NCBI GenBank assembly: GCA_022562295.1
Contig: JADFPO010000008.1
Coordinates: forward strand, 1 to 34,033
Direction of reading: 5' to 3'
Source of the DNA: Gemmatimonadota bacterium
Lineage (GTDB): Bacteria > Gemmatimonadota > Gemmatimonadetes > Gemmatimonadales > GWC2-71-9
Length of the DNA stretch: 34,033 bases
Numbering within the stretch: the stretch's first letter is position 1; each line of letters begins with the position of its first letter. The notes below the pieces were generated by a model. The model made no database searches. It was not told where the DNA came from and was given only the letters and a program-made list of their open reading frames with translations. The position numbers and the translations under genes were made by a program. This document shows positions 7,591-16,849 of this stretch, piece after piece.

Positions 7591-9600
7591 ATGAGAGGGT
7601 TGAGAACAATGATTCGGATAGTGGTGCCGACGCTTCTGCTCGGAATGACGCCCATCGGTTGGTCTTGCTTGACGGCGCAGGCGCAGGAGGTGGAGTGGAT
7701 CGCGTACGGAAGAGACGCACAGGGCACACGCTATCTACCCGCATCCGAGATAAATCGGGACAACGTGCACCGGTTGGAAGTGGCGTGGACGTATCGCACG
7801 GGCGAAACAGATCCTCGCTTTGCAACCAGCAAGCCGACCTCGTTCCAGGCCACACCCATTGTCGTAGATGGCGTGATGTACCTGAGCACGCCGCTGGGGC
7901 GTGTGGTCGCGCTCGACCCGGCCAGCGGAGACGAATTGTGGGTGTTCGACCCGAACATCCGGCGCGACATTACCTATGGCGACTTTGTCAGCCGGGGCGT
8001 ATCAACTTGGCTGGATGAGTCCGCCCCCCGAGATGCCGCCTGTCGACGGACCATTTTCGTGGCAAACGCGCAGTCGCAACTGATTGCGTTGGATGCGCGC
8101 GACGGTAAACCCTGCCCGGAGTTCGGCCAGGACGGGATGGTGGATCTTAAGGAGGGGTTGCGACTTCCGCCATTCGAGCCGCAAGCGTATTCGATGACAT
8201 CCCCGGCGCTTGTCGCCAACGGACTGGTTGTGGTTGGCTCATCGATCGCCGACAACAGCCGTCCAAATCCTGCCAGCGGCGAGATCCGCGCATTTGATGC
8301 ACGCACCGGCGTGATGCGCTGGAGCTGGGATCCAATCCCGCAGGATTCGAACGACCCCGCATACGGCGACTGGCGCGGCGAGCTGGCTCACGGAACTGGT
8401 GGAGCCAATGCCTGGTCGGCGCTGTCGGCCGACCCGGAGCGCGATCTCGTCTTTATTCCGGCCACGAGTGCCGCGCCGGATTATTACGGCGCGCTACGGC
8501 TGGGTGAGAACCGATACGCCAATTCGATCGTAGCGCTCAAGCTGTCCACCGGCGAGCTGGTGTGGGCGTTCCAGACTGTGCACCACGATCTTTGGGACTA
8601 CGACAACGCCTCACCGCCGGCGCTGGTGACGATCAGGCGCAACGGTGCCGAAATCCCGGCCGTGCTGCAGGCGACGAAGACAGGCATGCTGTTCGTGCTG
8701 CATCGCGAGACCGGCCAGCCGATTTTTCCGATCGAGGAGCGCGCCGTTCCGCAAAGCGACATTCCGTTGGAGGAGGCATGGCCAACGCAGCCGTTCACGT
8801 CAGTGACTCCGCCGTTGAGTCCGCACCGGTTTCATCTCGAGGACGTCTGGGGGATCACCGATGACGACCGGGCCTCATGTCGGACCGCGATCGAAGGGCT
8901 TCGCAACGAAGGCATCTTCACACCCCCAAGTGTTCAGGGGTCGTTGATGATTCCGTCGAACATCGGCGGTGCACATTGGGGCGGTGTGGCGGTAGATCCG
9001 GTGCGACAGATAGCGGTTGTGCCAGTCAACCGGATCGCGTCGATGGTGCAGTTGATTCCGCGCGGAGAGTTTGATCGTGAGAGGTACGAGGCAGCAGATT
9101 CGCGGCTGGGGCATGACTACGAATACAACATGATGCGCGGGACGCCGTACGTCATGCGCCGACGCATCCTGTTGAGTCCATCGGGTCTGCCTTGTTCGCC
9201 GCCCCCTTTCGGTGCGCTGGTTGCCGTCGACCTCAGGACCGGCGGCAAGATCTGGGAGGTCCCGCTCGGATCCATGACCCGACCATTCGGTCCTGACATG
9301 GCCGCCAGGGTGCGGGACGAATGGGGCTCGCCCAACCTTGGCGGACCGATCGCCACCGCTGGCGGAGTTGTGTTCATCGGCGCAGCACTGGATCGCTGGC
9401 TCCGCGCTTACGACATCGAGAACGGTCGAGAGCTTTGGCGTGGACCGCTTCCCGAGAGCGGCAAAGCCACACCAATGGGCTACCAAGTGCGTTCGGGCGA
9501 GCAGTTTGTGGTGATTGCGGTGGGGGGAGGTGACGTTTTCGGAACGGGGGATTACCTAGTCGCGTTTCGGCTATCTACCTCGAGTCAGGATGCTCGCTGA
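7591..9600 (+). CDS. PQQ-dependent (glucose-type) dehydrogenase, secreted quinoprotein
   Basis: WIAYGRDAQGTRYLPASEINRDNVHRLEVAWTYRTGE; VVALDPASGDELWVFD; QTVHHDLWDYDNASPPAL; GGPIATAGGVVFIGAALDRWLRAYDIENGRELW. Confidence 0.9.
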   Translation: MRGLRTMIRIVVPTLLLGMTPIGWSCLTAQAQEVEWIAYGRDAQGTRYLPASEINRDNVHRLEVAWTYRTGETDPRFATSKPTSFQATPIVVDGVMYLSTPLGRVVALDPASGDELWVFDPNIRRDITYGDFVSRGVSTWLDESAPRDAACRRTIFVANAQSQLIALDARDGKPCPEFGQDGMVDLKEGLRLPPFEPQAYSMTSPALVANGLVVVGSSIADNSRPNPASGEIRAFDARTGVMRWSWDPIPQDSNDPAYGDWRGELAHGTGGANAWSALSADPERDLVFIPATSAAPDYYGALRLGENRYANSIVALKLSTGELVWAFQTVHHDLWDYDNASPPALVTIRRNGAEIPAVLQATKTGMLFVLHRETGQPIFPIEERAVPQSDIPLEEAWPTQPFTSVTPPLSPHRFHLEDVWGITDDDRASCRTAIEGLRNEGIFTPPSVQGSLMIPSNIGGAHWGGVAVDPVRQIAVVPVNRIASMVQLIPRGEFDRERYEAADSRLGHDYEYNMMRGTPYVMRRRILLSPSGLPCSPPPFGALVAVDLRTGGKIWEVPLGSMTRPFGPDMAARVRDEWGSPNLGGPIATAGGVVFIGAALDRWLRAYDIENGRELWRGPLPESGKATPMGYQVRSGEQFVVIAVGGGDVFGTGDYLVAFRLSTSSQDAR

Positions 9601-9620
9601 AATATCGTACGGGGGCTGAC

Positions 9621-9968
9621 GTGAAGATTCCGTTTCGAGTGGAAAAGCCTTGGGGCCACGAACTGATTTGGGCGAAAACGGATCGGTACGTCGGCAAGAT
9701 TCTCCACATCGAGCCTGGCCACCTGTTGAGCCTGCAGTATCACGAGAAGAAAGATGAGACGATCCACGTACTGACGGGCGAAATCATTTTCCGGGTGCAG
9801 GAGGACGGCGAGATGACGGAGCGGCGCATGGTGGCGGGCGAGAGCTACCACATCACGCCGCACACCGTGCATCAGATGGAAGCGGTGACGTCGAGCGACT
9901 TACTCGAGGTCTCCACGCCGGAGTTGGACGACGTCGTGCGTATCGAAGACCGGTACGGAAGGGTGTAG
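9621..9968 (+). CDS. Stand-alone cupin, type II mannose-6-phosphate isomerase-like
   Basis: VEKPWGHELIWAKTDRYVGKILHIEPGHLLSLQYHEKKDETIHVLTGE..ITPHTVHQMEA; GTG start. Confidence 0.85.
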   Translation: MKIPFRVEKPWGHELIWAKTDRYVGKILHIEPGHLLSLQYHEKKDETIHVLTGEIIFRVQEDGEMTERRMVAGESYHITPHTVHQMEAVTSSDLLEVSTPELDDVVRIEDRYGRV

Positions 9969-10951
9969 TGGTGAAAGTCATCATTCCGCTGGCTGGCAAA
10001 GGCACACGCTTGCTGCCGATTACCAAACATGTGCCGAAGCCGCTGCTCCGCGTTGCCGGGCGGCCGGTGCTCGATTACGTGATGGACCGACTCGAGGGAC
10101 TAGAGATCGAAGAACTCATCTTCATCACGGGTCATCTGAAGGAATTGGTGGAAACGCATGTCGCCAGCTACGGTCGGCCCTCCCGATTTGTAGAGCAGGT
10201 GGTGCAAGACGGTACGGCCGGCGCCATCAACCTCGCGCGTCCATATGTGGAGGGGCCAGTCTTGATCCTGTTTGTCGACACTTTGTTCGAGGCGGATCTC
10301 ACGCTCGTTCATCGACTCGATACGGATGGCATCATTTGGGTCAAAGAAGTGGAAGACTATCAACGATTCGGTGTGGTTATCACCGACGATGTCGGTAACA
10401 TGACGCGGATAGTCGAGAAGCCGTCGGAACCGGTTTCGAAGCTGGCCAACATCGGATTGTACTACATCAACGATTGGGAACTGCTGTTCGAGGGAATAGA
10501 GCACACCTTGGCCATGCCGAAGAACCAAGACGAGTGGTATCTCACCGATGCGTTTCAATACATGATCGATCACGGAGCCAAGATCCGGACGGCCGCGGTC
10601 GGTGGGTGGTACGATTGCGGCAGGGTGGAAACGTTGCTCGAGACCAACCATCACTTGCTGAGGGAAGGTCGGTCGGTGCCCTACGAGGCGCGTGACGGAG
10701 TCTCGGTGGTTGATCCGGTCCGGGTGGCTGAAGGGGTCGACCTGGTAGGCTCGACTATCGGGCCCAATGTGACGATAGAGGAAGGGGCTGTCGTTCACGG
10801 AAGCGAGTTGAGCCACACCATCGTCGGTCGCGGCGCTCAGGTTTTGGATTCGAAGATCGAATACTCAATGATAGGTGACGCCGCCGAGGTGGAGAACGTC
10901 ACGGGTTCACGTCTGATTGCGGCGCCCGGTGAACTCTCCGAAGCCCCGTGA
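9968..10951 (+). CDS. Sugar-phosphate nucleotidyltransferase with C-terminal left-handed beta-helix (RmlA-like)
   Basis: IIPLAGKGTRLLPITKHVPKPLLRVAGRPVLDYVM; C-terminal SVVDPVRVAEGVDLVGSTIGPNVTIEEGAVV hexapeptides; GTG start overlaps the cupin stop. Confidence 0.9.
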   Translation: MVKVIIPLAGKGTRLLPITKHVPKPLLRVAGRPVLDYVMDRLEGLEIEELIFITGHLKELVETHVASYGRPSRFVEQVVQDGTAGAINLARPYVEGPVLILFVDTLFEADLTLVHRLDTDGIIWVKEVEDYQRFGVVITDDVGNMTRIVEKPSEPVSKLANIGLYYINDWELLFEGIEHTLAMPKNQDEWYLTDAFQYMIDHGAKIRTAAVGGWYDCGRVETLLETNHHLLREGRSVPYEARDGVSVVDPVRVAEGVDLVGSTIGPNVTIEEGAVVHGSELSHTIVGRGAQVLDSKIEYSMIGDAAEVENVTGSRLIAAPGELSEAP

Positions 10952-11014
10952 ACGACGGACGATCGGTGACGGTGCCGCTGGACGGCCATTTTACCGCCAA
11001 CCATCCTACATCCC

Positions 11015-12256
11015 ATGGATGAAGCGGATCTGATTTACGACTGGAACAGCCTGGGCGACATCGACTGGTCGGCGGTCGAGGTAGACCTGAACGACGAGAC
11101 GTTGCGTGACGGTCTGCAATCTCCTTCTGCGATCGACCCTGCCCCCGAGGACAAGCGCCAATTGCTTCACTTGATGGCGGATCTTGGAATCGTCGCGGCC
11201 GACCTCGGGTTGCCCGGCGCAGGGCCGCGGGCCGCCGACTCCGTGCGCACGCTCGCGAGCGAGATCGCCACACACAACCTCGCGATAGCGCCGAATTGCG
11301 CCGCGCGAACAGTCGTCGCCGACGTAGAGCCCATCGTGAGGATTTCACAGGAGACCGGGATTGCCATCGAGGCGGCCACTTTCATCGGCTCCTCCCCCAT
11401 TCGACAGTACGCCGAGGACTGGACGCTCGATCGGATGCTGCGTGTGAGCGAGGAAGCGGTGACCTTCGCCGTGGGGGAGGGGCTGCCGGTGATGTTCGTG
11501 ACCGAGGACACGACGAGAGCACTTCCCGAGACATTGAAGGCCCTCTACGGCAACGCCATCAGCTGGGGTGCACGGCGCATATGCCTGTGTGACACTGTTG
11601 GTCATGCGACCCCGCGGGGCGTCCGGAACCTCGTGCGGTTCGTTCGGGACGAGATCGTGACGCCGTCCGGTGAGGACGTGAAGATCGACTGGCACGGGCA
11701 CCGCGATCGAGGCCTCGCAGTGATCAACTGCCTGGCCGCCATCGAAGCGGGCGCGGATCGGGTACACGCGACGGCGCTCGGCGTCGGGGAGCGTGTGGGC
11801 AATGTCGAGATGGATCTCCTCATCGTGAACCTCCATCTCCTGGGCGCACACCGACACGATGTGTCGCGGTTGCGTGAGTATTGCACATTGGCCGCCCGGA
11901 CGATCGGCGTCCCTCTGCCGCCGAACTATCCGGTGATGGGGGAAGACGCGTTCCGCACCGGGACCGGCGTGCACGCCGCGGCCATCATCAAGGCCCGCCG
12001 CAAGGGCGATTCCTGGCTCGCCGACCGCATCTACTCCTCCGTCCCGGCGGCCACGTTTGGCGCGCGTCAGAAAATCGAAGTCTCACCGCTTTCGGGCCTG
12101 TCGAATGTGAGATGTTGGTTGGAAGAACACGGATACGACGCCGCAGACGAGGTGATCTGCGAACGTCTCTTCGGTGCGGCCAAGGTCGCGGACCGCGTGC
12201 TGAGCGACGAGGAATGCCACCGGATCGCCTCGGAAGGGGCTGGCAGCGCGGCCTGA
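11015..12256 (+). CDS. Divergent DRE-TIM metallolyase (2-isopropylmalate/homocitrate synthase-like)
   Basis: VEVDLNDETLRDGLQSPS; WHGHRDRGLAVINCLAAIEAGADRVHATALGVGERVGNVEMD; DAFRTGTGVHAAAIIKA. Confidence 0.8.
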   Translation: MDEADLIYDWNSLGDIDWSAVEVDLNDETLRDGLQSPSAIDPAPEDKRQLLHLMADLGIVAADLGLPGAGPRAADSVRTLASEIATHNLAIAPNCAARTVVADVEPIVRISQETGIAIEAATFIGSSPIRQYAEDWTLDRMLRVSEEAVTFAVGEGLPVMFVTEDTTRALPETLKALYGNAISWGARRICLCDTVGHATPRGVRNLVRFVRDEIVTPSGEDVKIDWHGHRDRGLAVINCLAAIEAGADRVHATALGVGERVGNVEMDLLIVNLHLLGAHRHDVSRLREYCTLAARTIGVPLPPNYPVMGEDAFRTGTGVHAAAIIKARRKGDSWLADRIYSSVPAATFGARQKIEVSPLSGLSNVRCWLEEHGYDAADEVICERLFGAAKVADRVLSDEECHRIASEGAGSAA

Positions 12257-12469
12257 GGCCGTCCGGAGCCACCATTCTTCGGCCGGCGGTCCGCGCGAGG
12301 GTCTTTCCCGAGCCGCCCTCGGTTAGTACGTTCGGAAGGCCCAAGACCGGACGAGTTGAACATTCCTTACGGTTCTGACCCCGCTCCCTGGAGCGCATCT
12401 GGCCCTCGACAGACGTCAGGTTCGCTACTGGTCGAACAACCCGAGCCCGCTTCGATCGATCCCCAATCC

Positions 12470-13228
12470 ATGCGCGGCCACGTGGCCATCGTTTCGGGCG
12501 GGGCTACCGGCCTCGGACGGGCGACCGGGTTGGAGTTTGCCCGCCGGGGCGTCCATGTTGCGTTCAACTACGTCGATCTTCCGGGCCGCGACATTCCCGA
12601 GCAGGCATTGCTCACCGAAACCGCACTCCGTGCGCACGGTGTAAACGTCTACAGCAGTCGCTGCGACGTGCGTCACCGCGACGACGTGGAGGAGTTCGTC
12701 GCGGCCGCGAGAGATGAGCTCGGCGGCGTACACTATCTGGTGAACAATGCCGGGATCTCGCATGACGGCGCGCTGTGGCGACTGTCTGACGAAGCCTGGC
12801 ATGAGGTGCTCGAGACTAACGTCACCGGAGCGTTCAACTGTACTCGGGCCGTGGCACCATGGTATCGGGAGCAGCATTTTGGACGGATCGTCAACATCAC
12901 GTCTCACCAGGCGCTGCGGCCGAGCTTTGGGGTCAGCAACTACGCGACCAGCAAGGCAGCCCTCATCGGACTCACGAGGTCGAGTGCCGTGGAGCTCGGC
13001 CCCTCCAACGTGACGGTGAACGCGGTGGCACCAGGGTTTGTCCGGACCGAGATGCTCTCGAGACTGCCCAGCGAGATCCTGGAACGTGCAGAAAAAAGCG
13101 CCGTGCTCGGGCGCATTGCCGAGCCCGAAGACGTGGCTCGAGTAGTCGTGTTCCTCTGCTCCGACGACGCTCGGCAGGTAACGGGGCAAGTTATCCTGGT
13201 CGACGGAGGCATGACCCTCGGAAGCTGA
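12470..13228 (+). CDS. SDR family oxidoreductase (FabG-like)
   Basis: VAIVSGGATGLGRATGLEFARRG; LVNNAGISHDG; SNYATSKAALIGLT; VTGQVILVDGGMTLGS; start could be upstream at 12356. Confidence 0.88.
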   Translation: MRGHVAIVSGGATGLGRATGLEFARRGVHVAFNYVDLPGRDIPEQALLTETALRAHGVNVYSSRCDVRHRDDVEEFVAAARDELGGVHYLVNNAGISHDGALWRLSDEAWHEVLETNVTGAFNCTRAVAPWYREQHFGRIVNITSHQALRPSFGVSNYATSKAALIGLTRSSAVELGPSNVTVNAVAPGFVRTEMLSRLPSEILERAEKSAVLGRIAEPEDVARVVVFLCSDDARQVTGQVILVDGGMTLGS

Positions 13229-13340
13229 CCGCCGCTTCCCGCGCGCTCCACCATCCAACACCTGTCGCGGGGCGCCGCGGTTGGCAGATGTCACTATGTT
13301 GCATATCAAAACCCATTCGCCTGGAGCGGCCACGAGTCCG

Positions 13341-14036
13341 ATGCGACCTAATGTCGTTCTGCGATGCCCACGGGGAGTTCAGCCCTGCGCCGCGAGCCCG
13401 CGCGTCCACGTGGCGCTGCTGCTGTTTGTGCTGACCGCCACGCTGTTGGTCACAGCGTGCGGTAGCTCCCGGTCGGCCGACCCGACCGAAGTTCCGCCGC
13501 GACCCCTACCGGTCGGTGTATTGGTGGGTGTGGATGTCGTCGTGTACCCACTGACGATGATTTTGGCCGAGCGGGCGCTCGAATGGGATCTCGACATCGC
13601 ACCCCGTGAGACGGCGCTTCGCAAAGCCGATAGCCTGATTGTCGCGGCGCTGACGTCCCGCACACCGGAGGTGACCTGGGTGCCGCCTGAGGCGCTCCGG
13701 CGTGCGGCCCGGTCCGCGCCGGGCTTGTTGTCAAACCCTGACCGCATGGGGACCGCCGCGCTGCGCCACAATCTCAGCCGAATACCCGATCCGCTGCGCA
13801 GTCAAATGCGGTCGCTAACGGGGGTGGCGGGTGACCGCTTCGCGTTGGTTCCGGCGAGCCTGTTCTTCTTCGTGGATGAGACCGGGGAGGGGGAGGGTCG
13901 GGCTGAGCTGACCATGGTGTTGGCCGACGTGAGGCTCGGAGAGATACGCTGGCGATCGGTGGCACGTGGTGTCGGCATGACGCCGTGGATGGCGCTCGCT
14001 GCGGCGCTCGAGACGCTGGCGCCGGGTTTGCCATGA
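13341..14036 (+). CDS. Hypothetical lipoprotein
   Basis: Signal peptide with lipobox LLFVLTATLLVTAC; no recognised domain; ATGA overlap with the next gene. Confidence 0.65.
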   Translation: MRPNVVLRCPRGVQPCAASPRVHVALLLFVLTATLLVTACGSSRSADPTEVPPRPLPVGVLVGVDVVVYPLTMILAERALEWDLDIAPRETALRKADSLIVAALTSRTPEVTWVPPEALRRAARSAPGLLSNPDRMGTAALRHNLSRIPDPLRSQMRSLTGVAGDRFALVPASLFFFVDETGEGEGRAELTMVLADVRLGEIRWRSVARGVGMTPWMALAAALETLAPGLP

Positions 14037-15049
14037 CCATCGCCGCAACGCTCATCGAGGGCGACGGCATCGGTCCGGAGATCACGGACGCGACCCTCCG
14101 CATCCTCGACGCCGTGGGGGCCCCGATCGACTGGGACGAGCAGGTGGCGGGGGTGGGTGCGCTCGAATCCGTGGGCACGCCCCTACCCGACGCTACGATC
14201 GAGAGCATCCGGCGTACCCACTTGGTTCTGAAAGGTCCGTTGATGACGCCGATTGGCTCCGGATTCCGATCGGTCACCGTCGCGTTGCGGCAAGAGTTTG
14301 CCATGTATGCAAACGTCCGGCCCGTGCGGACGATCCTGCCCGGCCAACGCTACGAGAACATCGACCTCGTGCTCATTCGCGAGAATACCGAAGGCCTCTA
14401 CGTGGGATACGAGACGACGATCGCGGTCGGAGACGACCCGAAGGCAGTCGCGCAGTCCACGGCCATCGTGACCCGCGTGGGTTGTGAGCGGGCTATCCGC
14501 TTCGCGTTCGATTATGCGGTCGCCAATGGGAGGAAAAAAGTCACCATCTGCCACAAGGCCAACATTCTCAAAGCGGTGAGCGGTCTGTTTCTGGACGTCG
14601 GTCGCGAAGTGGCGCAGGAGTACCAAGGCCGCGTAGCGGTCGATGACGTTATCATCGATGCGTGTGCCATGAAGTTGGTGGTGGACCCATGGCAGTTCGA
14701 CGTCATCGTGACGACAAACATGTTCGGGGACATCCTCAGTGATCTCATGGCGGGTCTGGTGGGAGGCTTGGGGCTCGCCCCGGGCGCCAACATCGGAGAG
14801 CATACGGCACTGTTCGAGGCCGTTCACGGGTCGGCCCCCGACATTGCCGGCCAGCAGGTCGCCAATCCCTCCGCGCTCGTTCTTGCCGCATGCATGATGC
14901 TGGAGCACGCGGGTGAGCCGGAAAGGGCCAAGCGAGTACGGGACGCGCTCGAGCACACGGTGCGAGAGGGAATCCACACGACGCGAGACGTAGGGGGAAA
15001 TGGTTCGACGAGGGAGTTCGCCGACGCCGTTAGTAACCGGGTTAGTTGA
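14033..15049 (+). CDS. NAD-dependent isocitrate / isopropylmalate dehydrogenase family protein (isocitrate-DH-like)
   Basis: LIEGDGIGPEITDATLRIL; YENIDLVLIRENTEGLYVGYE; KANILKAVSGLFLDVGRE; VTTNMFGDILSDLMAGLVGGLGLAPGANIGE. Confidence 0.9.
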   Translation: MTIAATLIEGDGIGPEITDATLRILDAVGAPIDWDEQVAGVGALESVGTPLPDATIESIRRTHLVLKGPLMTPIGSGFRSVTVALRQEFAMYANVRPVRTILPGQRYENIDLVLIRENTEGLYVGYETTIAVGDDPKAVAQSTAIVTRVGCERAIRFAFDYAVANGRKKVTICHKANILKAVSGLFLDVGREVAQEYQGRVAVDDVIIDACAMKLVVDPWQFDVIVTTNMFGDILSDLMAGLVGGLGLAPGANIGEHTALFEAVHGSAPDIAGQQVANPSALVLAACMMLEHAGEPERAKRVRDALEHTVREGIHTTRDVGGNGSTREFADAVSNRVS

Positions 15050-15311
15050 GCACGAGTGCCCGCGGTGTCACCGAGAAGTTGAGCTGCCGTTTGGGCAGTT
15101 GTGCGGTGCGTGCAGGGCGGCGATCAAGTCGCGGGCCAAAAAGACAGCCAGGATTGGCGCGACGTTGTCGACGCTCGCCGTCGCGCTGTACATTCTCATT
15201 CCGTTTCCGGCGGATGGACGTGCCAGAACGGTTGGTCTGGTGGGTACGGTGATTTGGTACGTTTTGAGTTACATAGTGGTTCGCCGGATGATGCAGAACT
15301 GGGAGCGATAA
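15000..15311 (+). CDS. Small zinc-ribbon membrane protein
   Basis: CPRCHREVELPFGQLCGAC followed by two hydrophobic helices; overlaps the upstream ORF end, start uncertain. Confidence 0.55.
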   Translation: MVRRGSSPTPLVTGLVEHECPRCHREVELPFGQLCGACRAAIKSRAKKTARIGATLSTLAVALYILIPFPADGRARTVGLVGTVIWYVLSYIVVRRMMQNWER

Positions 15312-15318
15312 AGCATAC

Positions 15319-16173
15319 ATGAGTTTCAGCATAGTCCACGTGTCGGATCCCCATTTTGGAGACGCGACCGATCTCCGAAAGATAGCGGGTGTCGAGAACC
15401 TAGTTCCCGATCTCGAGCCGGACGTGGTCGTCATTTCCGGTGATCTCACACTTCGCGCACGGCACGGCGAATATCAGGCGGCCCGCATGTTCGTTCACGA
15501 ACTAGAGCGCACCGCTCCCGTATACGTCGTCCCCGGCAATCATGACGTACAGTGGTGGTGGCGTCCCCTCGTCCCGTTTGCGCCCGCTGCCAAATACGCC
15601 AAGTTCCGGGAGTATTTTGGTCCCGCCCTCACGCCGACGTTGGATTTGACGGAGGGAATCGTGACAGGGGCGCTGACGGCTCACGGGATCGCGTGGCGCT
15701 CGCTGACGCCGCACCTGCGGGACGTTGCCGTCAAGGGTTATCTCCCTCGGGCAGAGATGCGGCGCGTCGTCGGTGTATTCGATCGAGCGCGGCCGGAGCA
15801 GGCCCGTGTCCTGGTGATGCATCACAATGTGCTGCCGGGCGAAGTCTCGCAGAGGATGGGATTGGCGCACTGGCAACGGGCCCGTTGGCGCATCGTAGAG
15901 TCGGGAGCCGATGTGGTGCTGTGCGGGCACGATCACGAGCACCAGATCGATGTGCTGGATGGCGTGGTCGTTTCATGTGCCGGAACGATTTCCGCAAGGT
16001 TTCAAGAGGGTCATCCGTCCGCTTTCCACCGGGTATGCATCGACGATGACGCGATCCAGGTCGAACTATATGTCTGGATGCCCCAGATCCAGTCGTTCAA
16101 GCGTACCGACATGTCCGTATTCACCCGTCGACGAAGTGTGAATAGTGCACCAGTCGCAGCAGGAACTGTTTAA
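15319..16173 (+). CDS. Calcineurin-like metallophosphoesterase
   Basis: SIVHVSDPHFGD..VISGDLT..VVPGNHDVQ..LVMHHN..LCGHDHEHQ. Confidence 0.92.
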   Translation: MSFSIVHVSDPHFGDATDLRKIAGVENLVPDLEPDVVVISGDLTLRARHGEYQAARMFVHELERTAPVYVVPGNHDVQWWWRPLVPFAPAAKYAKFREYFGPALTPTLDLTEGIVTGALTAHGIAWRSLTPHLRDVAVKGYLPRAEMRRVVGVFDRARPEQARVLVMHHNVLPGEVSQRMGLAHWQRARWRIVESGADVVLCGHDHEHQIDVLDGVVVSCAGTISARFQEGHPSAFHRVCIDDDAIQVELYVWMPQIQSFKRTDMSVFTRRRSVNSAPVAAGTV

Positions 16174-16834
16174 CGACGATCTCTTGATGCGGAGGTTGAA
16201 CACCCTTGGCCTCAGCGGTGTTCGGATCGTCGAATCCCACGAGAATCAATCGGTCATGGTCAGTTTGACTGCACGGCGCGTACTGCGAGTGCACCGCGCT
16301 TTCACGTACGCGCCGGATTCGGTGCTCCGATCCATCGTGGTGTTTGCCGATCCTCGAACTCGATCGCCACGGCGACGGCGAGCTCAGCGGGTGATTCTGG
16401 CATTTCCGGTGGACGCGTATGTCCGCCCCCGGCCCCGCCGCCGTCCCCGCCGAAAGCGGCCATCCGTCCCGCGGGAGGACCGGCCGATCCTTCAGAGACT
16501 GGCCAAGCTCCACCGAGAGATGAACGAACGCTTCTTCGACGGCGCGCTGTCGCCCATCCGTTTCAGAGTGTCCGGCCGCATGCGGCGGAAATTAGGCGAG
16601 CTGGCTCTCGATCCCACCACCGACCGCCCGCTCGAGATCGCCATCGGTCACGTCCACATCCAACGAGACGGCTGGCGGGAGGTCGAGCACACGCTGCTGC
16701 ACGAGATGATTCATCAGTGGCAAGCGGAGAGCGATCTTCCGGTCGACCACGGTGCTATCTTTCGGAGGAAGGCACGCGAAGTTGGCGTAGCGCCGCGTGC
16801 AATGCGGGACATCGGTCGCTCAAGACTACAGTAA
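16145..16834 (+). CDS. SprT-like zinc metalloprotease-domain protein
   Basis: LHREMNERFFDGALSPIRFRVSGRMRRKLGEL..EHTLLHEMIHQWQAESDLPVDHGAIFRRKA (HExxH). Confidence 0.8.
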   Translation: MHQSQQELFNDDLLMRRLNTLGLSGVRIVESHENQSVMVSLTARRVLRVHRAFTYAPDSVLRSIVVFADPRTRSPRRRRAQRVILAFPVDAYVRPRPRRRPRRKRPSVPREDRPILQRLAKLHREMNERFFDGALSPIRFRVSGRMRRKLGELALDPTTDRPLEIAIGHVHIQRDGWREVEHTLLHEMIHQWQAESDLPVDHGAIFRRKAREVGVAPRAMRDIGRSRLQ

Positions 16835-16849
16835 AAAAAGGATAATTGC

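Noticed and set aside
12296-12321. CGAGGG-N14-CCCTCG hairpin between the LeuA-like and SDR genes
   Set aside because: Short stem with large loop and no T-tract; insufficient for a terminator call.
12425-13333. 302-aa - ORF antisense to the SDR gene
   Set aside because: Shadow ORF; no recognisable motif.
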